Positions 36,801 to 48,099 of a DNA stretch of 64,000 nucleotides are shown in pieces. Position 1 is the first letter of the stretch, and every line of letters starts with the position of its first letter. Origin of the DNA: Haemonchus contortus (lineage: Eukaryota; Nematoda; Chromadorea; Rhabditida; Trichostrongylidae); contig LS997562.1 in NCBI GenBank assembly GCA_000469685.2, forward strand, positions 16,797,825-16,861,824. The letters run 5' to 3'. The translations under genes and the position numbers were made by a program. The notes under the pieces are model-generated. The model saw nothing but the letters and a program-made list of their open reading frames with translations, made no database searches and was not told the DNA's origin.

Positions 36801-39800
36801 TTCATGGAAGCTGAAGGGAATGGGACGTAAACAGAGGTTATGTCTTACAAAAATGGATAAACAACATTGGCTACACCTTTTTCTACCGTAGTAGGGTAGT
36901 GAATGCACTTAAATATCGAGCTTCTATGGATAAACTGACGATGAGTCTTAGAATGCCGAAGCAACTAAAACTATGTAAGTGGAAGGTAAAAAGGGATTCT
37001 CTTTCAATGGGGAGCCCTTCATTAGAAGAGGGGGGGGGGGGTGCTCGGTGCTTGTCGTTCCTTCCAAAAGTCAACCCAGTAGGGATGTTCACTTTTCCCG
37101 ACAAATCCCCCTTTTCCTTCTCCTTTTTCTTCCAAACTTTTTTAGAAAGTTTTCGGGGGGGGGGGGATTAAACCCAGCTGTGGTTTCCTTCAAGCCCAGC
37201 TATGGTTTCCTCAAAAATATTACAACCCTAAACTATGCCAGACGACACAAGGTATCGCAAAAACTCGGGAAGATTAAAAAACTTTTTTCAGAAGTTTCCC
37301 TGGAATATTGAAACGTTTTTCCATGTAGCCAAAAAATGCGCTGTAGAGGCCTACACTATCATAGCAATATGATTATTCCCATATGTTTACTACATGTTTA
37401 ATTGGTGTTTGTTTAGCACTGGTTAGGACAACCTGCACAACAAATGTATGTACTTCAACACAAGTGTACTACTAGTTGGTATTCCAGCCAAAATTCCATT
37501 CTCGTGTGAGAAAGAAAAAGTAAAAAAGGTAACAGTAAGTTAGTAAAAAAATGAATAGAAAGCAAAACGTACTGAATTTAAGATGGAGAAGATATTGTCG
37601 GAATTGAAACCCGGTGGCATCACTTCTGATGCATTCAATATCAAAAATTCGACCAGCAATGGGATCTTTTTGCCACTTTCCAATGGATCAGATGATTGAG
37701 CTGAAAACATGACATGTTGCCCCTCTCGATGTCTATGATTTTGAATTGCTGATAATCCTTTCAAATGTTGCAGTCGTAATTTGAAATATCTATGAGATTT
37801 CCTTACCAATGGTCCCCCCACGGCTAGGAATTCAATCTAAGTGAAATTCAAACAGGGATATTTTCAAGAAATAAAGAGAAAAGTGCTCGGGAGCACAAGT
37901 ACGGGTTCCAGTCCCGTCCAAAGCCACGTTTTTGCCAGTAACTCTTCATACTTGAGAGGTAATCATCTGTGCCATTTAGGTACATAGGATTTAATTCACC
38001 GAAACCTCACCGATATCAACAAAAAGAAAACTCAAAACTATCAAAGAATTCATGGTATAATGCGAAACAAGCCGAATGAATCCTCTTGAAATGAAAGTTA
38101 GGATTTTGATCTAATTCCTCTGTTTTATTGGCAACCCTGGTGCATTTTTAAATTTTCACTTTACTCTCTTTATTTTCATTCTCCTATCTCCCTAGAGCCC
38201 TTCGGCGTACATTTCGAATTCATTGTATCTACATGGAATCGGGTCCGTCCCGTCGAGCAGATTATTGTGTCATTGGTGACCTAAATCCTCGGTTGTTTAC
38301 GGGTACATATGCCCGAAAATGAAAACGAACTAGTGATAATGAGGTCGTCATCGGTGAGCGATAAACAATATCATATCTCCTTATCTTTATGCGTGGGATA
38401 TTGAAAATAATCTACTTGGCTAACGTAAACAAGAGCTTTTCGAGAGAATACAGCCATTTCTTGAAAGTGGGTAACAGGTTACATTGCTTCGGGTGACAGT
38501 CAAAGTGGAGCCGCAGATTATTGGTAAAAATTTTGCGATCTCAGCATGGATGTTGATGAATCCCTTTTGAGGGATGCGCCCCTGCATTCGACTCCCATGT
38601 AGAATCGCAGTGACGGATTGAATGCGTATGTGCCCCATACAATGACTTGCGTTGGTCAGCCGATGGACAAGACAGTGCTTTTATCCTCCCAGACGAGTTT
38701 CATACCCGTTGCCCGACCCAAAAGGGTTGGTACTTCGTTGGCCTAAGTGGATATCGATCCGGGATTCGAACTCATGAACAGTGCGACTGTGATAGTGCGC
38801 CACTTGCCACTACAGCTCCTCTGCCATCACAGCACACACAGTAAATGCTAAGGTGATAGACAGCATGTGGAGAAATTGCCCACATTTTCTTGCCCGAAAC
38901 GGAAGGGATAGAAAGCTTTGGCGGGCCCTACAGCCGGCAATTGAGCGATTAACTTGACAAGTGCCAAGTGTGTGCGACGGTGGAACATTTTGAAGGGGAT
39001 CAGCTGTAGCGGGTAACTAGAGCTACATCTTTTCTAATTCCTTTAGAACATCCTTTTACTTTTGCAGAGCCTTCAAAAGGTCCCACTAGTTATTATAGAT
39101 CTATTAAATCCTTTTTCAGGTGAAGTTGTTTGAAGACTTTATGAAATGGTGACCGCATTGTTTTCATGCTGCTCTTTTAATGCATTCCTTATTTTAGTAA
39201 GGTTTACTTACCAGAACTTTCTAGAAAGCTTGGTGCCAGACAAACGGACAACGCCGATGCAGTCATCTTAGAACTGGGAGAACTGGCAATTTTGTTGAGC
39301 AGCTTGAGTACGTTAGTGAGCAGAATGGCATGTGCTTTGGGCAGAATTCCCAGAAGTGTCTTGCAGGCAGCAATCTTCAAGTGAATGTTATTTTAGAAAA
39401 TTTTCCTCTCAATTGTAATAACACGTAGGAGAAATTTTAAATTGATAATTGTTAATTGGAAAAACCTTTTTCTCATGATCTGCTTCGTCCACCACTTCTT
39501 TAATCCATAAATCATAGTTGCCACTGAGCAATATTTTACCCGGGATACTTCGTAGGTAGTCCTGAAACATACGAGTAATCGCATATGGCACTCACATAGC
39601 GAGCTTACATATAGGGATGAAGGACAAGCTTCTCCTGTGAATACAAAATTAATCCCAAACTCGCTTCTTGACTTTGCTTCCTTCACGAGTCCGCTACAAG
39701 AAAAATGTTTTTTATAATTTTCAACACCATCCCTGCTACTAAATTCCTCTTTTCGGAAAATGAATAAAGAGAATGTGGGAAGCCACTTACAGTTTACTAA

Positions 39801-42800
39801 TTACTCCTATTATTCGTATAGTTGTAAGAATAACATTCGATGGACACCCTTCCGAGAGGGTTGGTCTTAAGCTAATTCATTGTATGCTTCATGATTACCT
39901 CATGTCACCCTAAGGTAATCATGAAGTTTATGATGTCACCACAAAGAAATGACTTCTACTTCTCCGAGTTGAAAACAACTTTTGCTGAGTGTTGGAAAAC
40001 TTACTTTCAAAACAGATGCGAGCACGTGTGTTCCATACTTTTTGTAGTCAGGAACAAGTCCACGTTCGATTTCTGACCGGCATTCTCTTAGAGTACTCTG
40101 CTTTGGAGATTTTCTGAAAACCATGTGAAGTAGTTTGACTGATACATTTTTTGCTTCCTAATTGCTGTTTTCACACTAAATTCAAAATCAAATATTACCA
40201 ATATCAATTTTATAATATTATTAATAATTGAGCTGTAAAAAAACAGAAACAAAAACTCGGTAGTCTTGCCAAAAAGCTGAACGGGTAATGTGACCGCTAC
40301 CCTGAGGTGACGTAATGACTGAGAAGAGAACGAATACGAAGAATTAACTTCTTCGCCCTCTGCTTTGGATGGGAAGACATTCTCTTAAAATAAAGGATGG
40401 AAAGGATAGTCTTTGGGTCTTAATCGATCCTGTCTGAGGGGTGTGCACCCGCATACGACTTCTATCCCGAATCATAGCGGTTGAATGCCTACGTTTCTTC
40501 CCTTACAATTATCCACAGTGGCCAGCCAATGTACAAATCAGCGTTTTTATCCTCCGCTAAAGCTCAGAAATCATGAACTTTTACCCTTCAATGATTTTCT
40601 TTTACTGTCTTCTGTCCTCGGAGTATGGTTACGACGATCCTATAGTTCTTGCTCGATTTTATGAACCATCGTACGTTACAGTAGGATGATGAGGGGTTTG
40701 TTTATGCAGGAGGGTTCTGATAGTTCAGTGACGGGTCGGAAACGTATGCTCCCTAGCTGCCCTGCATTGCAGCCCTGGCACCTCGCTGTGAACGGAGGAG
40801 GCATTTCGCACAACTATTTATCTAATTCTACCTCTGACCGAGTGATAAGTGAAAGGTCATCGTCAGAATGTGCGATATCGAAGAAAGGGTTTCCAACATG
40901 TCATAGATCAACATCAAGGTGAAAGTGTAGCGGGTTCGTCGTGACAAAAGGGTTCATCCGCTAATTCGATCACCACTATGGAATCTAGTTCTAAGATATA
41001 CTGTATAACGACTTGCCGGTAGGTCTAGTAAAACGAGAAGCAACAAACTAGTTTACCTGAACACTCCTTCCATGTCATAGCCGTGCATCCTTAGATGGTC
41101 AACAATACTCATGACCGGTTGTGGAGGAGTGGGACCATCCAATTCACGTCCAAATATCCCTCGAGAATCACTACGCTGCAGCACACGTTTTCTGAAGATA
41201 AACGATGTACGAATGATGAGTGATCCCCACACAGAATGTCAGAATAAAACGTCAGTTGTAGGGGCGTTTTATGGAATCAACAGTCCGTATCCCTTAGCCT
41301 TTCCCCATTACAGGTACCAAATCGGCAGTGCTAAGGTAAACTCGCCCCATCTCAATAGTCACAAGCATGGGAAAGAAGAGGTTATGTTCGATGCATCTGT
41401 CGAGAGTCGGGAAACTTCGTAGCAAGAGAAATTCCAACAAACTTTATATTGTTCACGATCTGCATGGGTGACGAGCTCTTCGATGATTTGATGTTCGATA
41501 AAATCAGCCGAGCGTTAGCGATCGGACAAGCGTCCAGCGATTGCCGTTGGCTATCCGACAGCCTGAAAGCAAAAAAGTTGCTACAGCGAAAACCGAAATG
41601 TAGCCGCTCTCCGCCTTTTCTTCAGTAATTATAAAATAGCGAGTCACAACTAAATAATTCAAGGTCAGGAGGAGGGGGACCCGGACCTACATATTTGGGT
41701 TGCAATTATTAGGTTGATGCATAAATACTGCGGATTTTTTCGAGGCTTTGTTCATGGAATTTGATTATTGAGTTCGGGTTTTTTCTAGAAATTATCTGCT
41801 CGATTCCCTCTACAAAAATGTACATAGAAAATCATCCGCATATTCGCGACATTAGGCTCTACTACTTCGAGAAATGTTGGAAGGTGGCAGAGTCATCCCG
41901 CGGTCCCAGTAACTTTTCGGCGATGGAACAATCAGCCAAAGCCAACCAAGAAATAGGATCTGCCCCTAAATCTGCCATATTCACCAGCAGAAACTTTTAT
42001 GGATTATCTCGTCAACCGTTCATCGAAAAATGGCTAGAGAATAGAAGTTACGTCGATTTGGAGACTTGATGGCCGATGTCAAGGCGTGGATCGCCCCCAG
42101 GGATCAAAACTTCTTCGCTTTTGGGATCCAACTGTCTAGCCAATGGGAAGCAGTGCTCGACGTAGATGGTGGATAAAACAGCGAATTTAGTTTTGACGGA
42201 TCGAAAGCGTCTGAGAATAGCCGCATGATAAACTCGTATACTGAGTTCAGCGTAAAAACTCGTAATCCTGGTATACTTTAGCCCTCAGTCTACGGGCCGC
42301 ATGGTCATCTTGCTAGGACGAGCACCTTGCAAAATAGCTTCAATCATAAGCCAGTTCTGCTGACTTTATGACTCCCTAACACATTATTTTTCTCACCATC
42401 GTGGTTATTTTTACATATATCCGGACTACTACTGCACGCTTATCAGCTGTAGCAAGTATTTCGGAGGAATGAGCCTTCGAATGTACCCTTCGAAAATCGG
42501 TGATTCATGGTAAGCTGGCTATTCATTCTTTCGAAATGGGACCCGAGAAGCGGTGTGCCTTAACTGGAGAGTCGGCTTGTTCAAACAGGAGCTTTGCTGA
42601 TTTCATGGACTTTCACTTACCGTATGCCTTGTCTCTCAATCTCACTCATTATGACAACGTATACGTTCTCCGGTCCTTGTAAAGTTTTTCCCGATCCCTC
42701 TCCTGAAACGACAGCCATATTGTACCGTACACTCGTTCAAGGACGATTACTGCTTATTAGTGGCTAGAGTAGTTGTACTCACCGACGACAAGCCTCAGTT

Positions 42801-45800
42801 CGTAAGAAGTGTGTGACAATCCAAGGTCGGCCGCTGTCTCCATTACCAGCTCACCACTTTTTTTGCCATTGTCGATGCGACGACGAATCACCTGAACGTA
42901 GCAATATTACCTATAGCAACGTTGGGGAAAAAGGATTCAGCGGATCAAAAGAAACATTTAATGGAATCTCTTGCTAAGAGAGTGTATTAATGTAGCTATC
43001 TAGCTATGAAATTGTGAATATGACAGTCCAGCAGATTTAAAAGAGGTCTTGAAAGGCATAGGAGTCTATAAGAAAATGACCTGCTTTCGTCCTCGTACGT
43101 TAATGTCCATTGCAATCGTGGTCGAAAGCGGTCGAAGGCATTGTTGAACACAGTAAGAGAATAACTCGTACCATTCTTCCTTTTCGCTACGACTCCTTAA
43201 TGAAACTACCGATATTACATAGCCGTTTCATCACGTAGGCAGAAACAGACGTATTCGGAGATATCCAATAGGATATTGTGTAAAAAGATGATGATGAGCA
43301 ACATATGTATGTTGGAAGTGGAAGGAAACTTGGTAAGCAGTCGACCGGCTTCATTAGGGACTTTCATTCTTGTGGCTGGTTCGAATAATTTTTGCCTCTT
43401 CACCACCACCGGGTACGCTAATGTATCTGCCTGGAGAGTAACCCGTTAAGAAGCATGAATTCGTGATAGCTTAGTTCTCACGGTGGGATTTCCAGTTGAA
43501 AGGAGGATTCGATCTTAATGCCAGTTAGTAAGAGCGCAGATCCTTACCGTTCATCCAATTGTTTTGCGCCCTTAGGAGCCACGCATCGATTTCTGACATA
43601 AGCAAGGTACAGGTCAGAAATAGGAGTCCCAGACTTTCTGTTTTGTGGTCTGACATTTTTCAAACAGTTTTCCTTGATTACGACCTTCGGCACAATCAAG
43701 GCAACCACTATAATAAAGACAACAACTCTAACTTTGCCACGTTATGTTTCCTTTATTAATGTTTGTGAGCTCTTTTGCCTAAACTCTTTTGTCCTATACG
43801 GAGTATTTACTGGCGATCAAGAGTGCTATGAATTGGGTAACGGAACTTCTCCCCTATCGCGGCATTCTCCCTTGCGGCATGCGGCAAATGTCACTGCAAA
43901 TACCGTACTCACCCCGCCTCCCGCCAATCGATAGGACGCGATACTTTTCCTTGACTGGCTTGCTTTTTTATTGGATCGTTTTTTCTTCTGTTTCTTTTTA
44001 GTTTTCATGTTTATTAGACTTGATTAATTAAAATGACTCCTCCTATATTAGCGACGATCAAGACCGCATTGGGATTGAAAATAGCGGCCAGCCAATTCAA
44101 ATAATTAAGGGACTCCCTACCTCACAAGTTGCGCGCTCCAATCTTCCATCGCAATTCTGCGATAGGCGGCGGGTGAAGCGTGTGCGACGCCGCGTTAGGG
44201 GGGAGTTCCCGGACCCCTATGAATTTGATGGACTGCTGTTGTCCTGTATGATTACTGATGCAAAAGGAAAAATATTCAAATGCGTTGGGGGAACCTTGTT
44301 GGGTTTTTTTCCTACCGGATGGGATTCTGCTTATGATCTCATTTTTCAGTGGCCATTCTTGGCCCTTTTTATTACCACTCTATGGCACTGGAGTTGAGTT
44401 TTCTCTTATTATGATTCAAACAGCTATCTACTATTGATTCTGCACCTCATGAACCACTTGAATGCACTATTGGACCTTCGGACATTGCTTTGTGTGATAA
44501 TATCCCAGTAGCGGCAGTTAAATAGAGGCAAAAATGACATAAAGTGGTAAAGAAGGAACATAATAGTTGCATAAGAAATAGGCAAAAAATCATAAGCCTA
44601 CCTGAAATGCACAAGGTAATTACAAAACGGCCATCCGATCAGGAAGGAGTCTGCCGAGTTCGACGATGCCACCCATACACGATTCAAGCGCAGCTTTTCC
44701 TTCAGCTTATAACTGCAAGCACCTCTGAAATAGTCATTTTGAGGTCATCAGTAAACACACCTACGATTGATAAAATCACACTACACTCTAGGCTACTAAA
44801 GGGCTTTTTCTTGGGCTATCGAAGTCAAGAAGACGAGTATAGAAGAGGGGATCACTTCGACAATCTTGGTTGTCATTGAGATAACACCCTTCGTTTGTGA
44901 TGGAATGAAACTTGAAAGGAAGTTCTTGAGCGAGCTAGGGCGATTCATGGGAAAAAAGAAAGGTCAAGGTGGTGGAGTGCCAGAGTATGTACTATTGACA
45001 ATCCGTGACAATTTTCGGCAATCTTCAGTTCCGCAATCCTCTTAATCCTTGCGATCTGAGAGTCGCTTGGTGCCCGTTTCCAAAATGAGTCTGGCCAATT
45101 CCATCCCGATATATTACTTGACCGACATTGCAAATACATCCGTGCCCTTTACTCAACAGCCACCGCAACTACATCCGTGCCCAGAACAGAATCAAACGAC
45201 TAGGGCTTGGTTACTCTGCAACAATGTAGATAGTGGTTTGTGTCAGTAGTAGACTTCAACAGATGTTTTATATCAAATGACATGGCTGGTGTAAGGAGCC
45301 ATCATGAGGAGGTGCTTCAGCTTCCTTCAAAGAGTATTTTGACGAAAAATATGGTTTTTAGGCTAAAAAGAATGACTACTCGGCTGGGGGTGTGGTGCGT
45401 TAAGAACGAAATGGTCGCGTCGCGGCGAGAGGGGCGTCGCGCACGAAGGAATGTGGCAGGATGCAGCAGTAGGTAAGAAATACAAGAACAAAAGTACTAA
45501 TAGTAGAATTATGCATAAAATAATGATCGCATATCGATTGAGCTGTATAAACAACGCTGGAGCTATAATAACGGCGAATGAATGGTCCGCGACAGCCGCG
45601 TGCGGCGAATCGATTACCCAAAATCGTTCCTAACGCCCGTCTCCCGCCCAAGATTACACAGAATGGGCGGCTTGTGCGAACACTGAAGAGATATGACCTT
45701 CTCATACACAAGATACAACAATTTTCAGAAGGAAAAACCACTGGTAGGTTCTCATCACTGCCACACTATCACTAAAATCTCATAACTCTTGGAAAGAACA

Positions 45801-48048
45801 GAGACGACCGTAATCTATCATTCTTGAGCCATTTGTTGCCTCAAAATAGCAGAAAGTTGGTAGCCGCTCAAGTGATGATCCAGCTGAACGATAGTCTCGC
45901 CTTTGAATTTTTAGTTATTCAAAAGACTGGTTCATTACTCATTCAAAAGATATTGGCCGATGTTAAGAGCCTTCGGTGGAAACCATCACTTTTTTTTTCC
46001 CAGTTGGATGTGATGGAAATAAATTTCGTTATCCAATTCCTTGTTGCCCAAATTGAGCTCGAACAATCAAGAAGGTTGCACAGCTAGCAGGACTCCAGCG
46101 GAATTTCGATAGTTTTTTTTCTATTTTAATTCGTTCAAGAGCGCTAGGTGAAAACCGCCTGATTAGAAATGTGAGTACTAAACGATTTAACTTTTTTCTC
46201 TACTTTACATTTTCAACTTACTTTTGTTTGGAAATTACGAGAGTGTCGTGGTAAAGAAACAGGTAACGATGATGACTGAGAAGTGTTGTCAGGGATGTCA
46301 TCTGCACTCCTCCTTCCTTCAGAATCTTTTTTCCTTGACTAGTGATGCTATCCTGAAAGCATTACATTTATATTTTGGATAATGCTTGTTCAAGAAATTA
46401 GCCGCTTCCCTTCTACAGTGAGAGAAATCAAGTTTTCGCTTTGAACTTCACTTCAGACTTTATAAGACCCTCACAATACATTTAGGCAGGGAATAAGATA
46501 TTTAGTATAAATCAAGAATGAACTGCACATGATAATGGATACGAGAAAGTGAATGTTCCCGGTTAAAGCCACCGTTTACGGAAAATTTGGGGTACATTTT
46601 TCTTGACGGGAATTGATAGAACTACTCTAGAATAAAGCGATAACAACGAAAAAAGCGCAAAAAGCGATGAACAAAAAGAAGTAGAAAGGGTCAAAAAAGA
46701 GCTGGAAAGGGGGGTTGGACGAGTTCACATTGGAAGTACGGGGTTAGGGGAGTGTTCGGGCGAGTGCACGAAGGCGATGCAATGTTTGCAATAGCAGACA
46801 AAACACCCAATTTGCCTGACAATCTAACTGGCAGACTCTGGCAATTTCCCAACCACCTTATCGATTTTTCACCAACTTCGCTCCAATGCGAAAGTGGTGA
46901 ACGGCAATTAGATTTCCTAGTCAGCCTAGCGAGGGGCGGAGGGCGACCGTGGCTCACTCTCCGGCCCCTTATTGTGCCCTATCCAGGCCATTTCCGACCT
47001 CATTCCTGCACATGGTACCAGAGGGGGCGTCGAATTCAAACCATGTGCAAATCTGCGAAACCATTTTTTCGTGAGCATGCCTTTGAGCAATTAGGTCGGA
47101 TAGCATTCCTTTGATTAACGGCTCCTCGAGTCCGTAAGTATTTCGACTTACGTTACTAAAATGGAATGTTTTTGAACCATATGTTTGTAGACGTCTAATC
47201 TTGAGGGCAAAAATCGAGAGAAAGGTAACATCGGGCATCGATCGATCTTTCAAGGCTACTCCTACCCATACAACTCCCACTAAGATAAAAATATGGTATA
47301 TTTGAATAAGTGAATCATCCCCAATCACAGAGCTGAGCTGGGCTGGTCAATGTACTAATTAGTACATATTTTGTTTCCTCAAATAAGGTTGCACACTAAT
47401 GAACGAGTCCAGAGCAGAGGGTAGCTCTATGTCACTCATTCTTTCTCACACGACTGAGGGATCAGTTACATCTTTCACATTCCTTTCTTTTCGCTTCAGT
47501 TTTCCTTCATATGCTTCATGGAAAAGCGAGATTCCCCTTCACTCATGTTATTTACTGCATTTGAATGGGCCTATACAAAAAAGCCTGTGAGGTGTGGAAA
47601 GCGAGGGGACGGATCCTTCCAAGGTGATGTTCAGTTACTAGTGATTTCGCAGTCTCATGCTGAGTACTCAACTTGTTCTACGATGGCTTGCGGTCTTAGT
47701 TTTAGATCTCAAAACAGGTTTGAAAAATATGGAGATAAAGAAGGTCCCTTCAGCACAGATTTGCGTAAACTGTTGTATGCAGCTCAAGTGGATAAGTACA
47801 GAAGAAAGGCAACGAAAAACTGGAAAGAGTTAAGGTGTTATTCATGAAGATGAAGATCTATAAAACTCGAAAGCAATTTTATATTACATCAGGGCGAATT
47901 GTGGCTCAGCTGGTCTCGAAACTGCTTGATATTTCTGCTCCATGGACCAAATAGAAAGTCCATCAGGTTTTGAGATGAACACACAGGAGCTACTTACCGT
48001 TTCCACATTGAGACTCGTCGTAGACGAATTTGTAGTGCATATCTCCAT
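33837..48048 (-). CDS. ARHGAP20-like Rho GTPase-activating protein (PH + Ras-associating + RhoGAP)
   Basis: Exons in transcript order: 48048-47998 (ATG, MEICTTNSSTTSLNVET), 46352-46222, 44724-44602, 43592-43548, 43430-~43361, 42891-42783, 42702-42621, 41191-41057, 40113-40005, 39561-39466, 39374-39212, 37700-37573, 36606-36510, 36451-36363, 36045-35929, 35864-35760, 35468-~35379, 35159-34805, 34261-33837 (stop). Phases agree at most junctions; exceptions are 44602/43592, the 43361/42891 link and the 35379 donor. Domain order PH-RA-RhoGAP is that of ARHGAP20, which in animals couples Ras/Rap binding to inactivation of Rho at the membrane. The C-terminal third is acidic, Ser/Pro-rich and poorly conserved. 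An in-frame TGA at 35024-35022 interrupts the penultimate exon, so the copy may be mutated, mis-assembled or truncated. Family assignment is firm from the RhoGAP exons; function is by homology. Confidence 0.88.
37031..37167. repeat. two poly-G tracts 125 bp apart
   Basis: Runs of about 11-12 consecutive G at 37031-37041 and 37156-37166, within the intron between RhoGAP exons 37573 and 36606. No other G runs of this length occur in the window. Confidence 0.8.
37573..41191 (-). CDS. RhoGAP catalytic-domain exons of the ARHGAP20-like gene
   Basis: Five exons, all phase-matched: 41191-41057 (GIFGRELDGPTPPQPVMSIV..GYDMEGVF), 40113-40005 (KSPKQSTLRECRSEIERG, YGTHVLASVLK), 39561-39466 (DYLRSIPGKILLSGNYDLWI), 39374-39212 (GILPKAHAILLTNVLKLLNK, SKMTASALSVCLAPSFLESS), 37700-37573 (KKIPLLVEFLILNASEVMPP). 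The catalytic arginine of GVFRKS is split by the intron: AG at 41058-41057 and A at 40113. The K and N/T positions that stabilise Rho (VLKDYLR, CLAPS) are present, so the domain looks catalytically competent. Confidence 0.92.
38440..38840 (-). repeat. tRNA-derived SINE, copy 1
   Basis: The minus strand carries a pol III B-box (gagttcgaatcccgg, 38775-38761) and an approximate A-box about 40 nt upstream (tagtggcaagtgg, near 38813). The downstream body is shared with 40400-40600 and 56960-57220. Lies in the intron between RhoGAP exons 39212 and 37700, same strand. Confidence 0.6.
40400..40600 (-). repeat. SINE fragment, copy 2 (body only)
   Basis: Similar to 38570-38690 ('ctgaggggtgtgcacccgca', 'agcggttgaatgcc', 'agccaatg.acaa'), lacking the tRNA-like head. 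In the intron between RhoGAP exons 41057 and 40113. Confidence 0.5.
41709..42180 (+). mobile_element. mariner deletion derivative, copy 1
   Basis: Left terminus ttaggttgatgcataaatac, of the bandit/HSMAR1-like kind. Frame fragments HIRDIRLYYFEKCWKVAESS (transposase N-terminus), then directly the C-terminal end (.. SSQWEAVL-like words, gaagcagtgctcgacgtaga). The central catalytic region is missing. A second copy at 63509 onward shares the same deletion. Lies in RhoGAP intron 41192-42620, opposite strand. Confidence 0.75.
42621..42891 (-). CDS. Ras-associating domain exons of the ARHGAP20-like gene
   Basis: 42891-42783 encodes VIRRRIDNGKKSGELVMETA then ADLGLSHTSYELRLVV. After a short intron (42703-42782), 42702-42621 encodes GEGSGKTLQGPENVYVVIMS then EIERQGIR. 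The pattern (basic strand, helix, YEL..V, GSGK.L.G.E..Y.VIM) is the RA fold as placed in ARHGAP20. Phase 1 and phase 2 junctions close exactly, and the second exon splices in phase to the RhoGAP start at 41191. Confidence 0.8.
43835..44216. mobile_element. MITE family D, copy 2 (inverted relative to copy 1)
   Basis: Begins gggtaacggaacttctcccc and ends aggggggagttcccggaccc; the interior is the reverse complement of 32951-33340 with scattered changes. Sits in the RhoGAP intron between exons 44602 and 43592. Confidence 0.8.
44602..46352 (-). CDS. PH-domain exons of the ARHGAP20-like gene
   Basis: 46352-46222 gives KKILKEGGVQMTSLTTLLSH then HRYLFLYHDTLVISKQK, the PH strands ending in the LFLF.D.L.I.K word. 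44724-44602 gives YKLKEKLRLNRVWVASSNSA and DSFLIGWPFCNYLVHF, matching the L..VWVAS...SF.LGWP pattern of ARHGAP20. The junction closes as aa|a (Lys). The C-terminal helix with its invariant Trp is in the next exon (EIDAWLLRAQNNW, 43592-43548), but in a frame one base away from that predicted by the 44602 donor. Confidence 0.85.
45385..45665. repeat. possible MITE with short inverted ends
   Basis: GC-rich ends around an AT-rich centre; left 'gcgttaagaacga' and right complement 'gcgttaggaacga'. Lies in RhoGAP intron 44725-46221. No second copy found in the window, so this is tentative. Confidence 0.35.
46567..47082. mobile_element. TTAA-flanked MITE, copy B
   Basis: Inverted, diverged copy of 30965-31460. 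The left TTAA is intact (46563-46566), followed by agccaccgtttacggaaaat; the right TTAA has decayed. In RhoGAP intron 46353-47997. Confidence 0.7.
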
Positions 48049-48088
48049 TTCACCGAAATTGTCTCACCATGCAGTTCGTCCTAGATTT

Positions 48089-48099
48089 CTGAAAAAGAA
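48089..48099 (-). promoter_or_regulatory. strong 3' splice site upstream of the ATG, possible trans-splice acceptor
   Basis: Minus strand tttctttttcag ends 41 nt before the ATG at 48048 of the RhoGAP gene, with stops in all three frames between. In nematodes this arrangement is typical of spliced-leader acceptance; an ordinary 5'UTR intron is the alternative. Confidence 0.45.

Noticed and set aside
45000..45139. Minus-strand ORF as a RhoGAP exon
   Set aside because: Flanking PH exons (46222 and 44724) already join exactly in phase and sequence without it.
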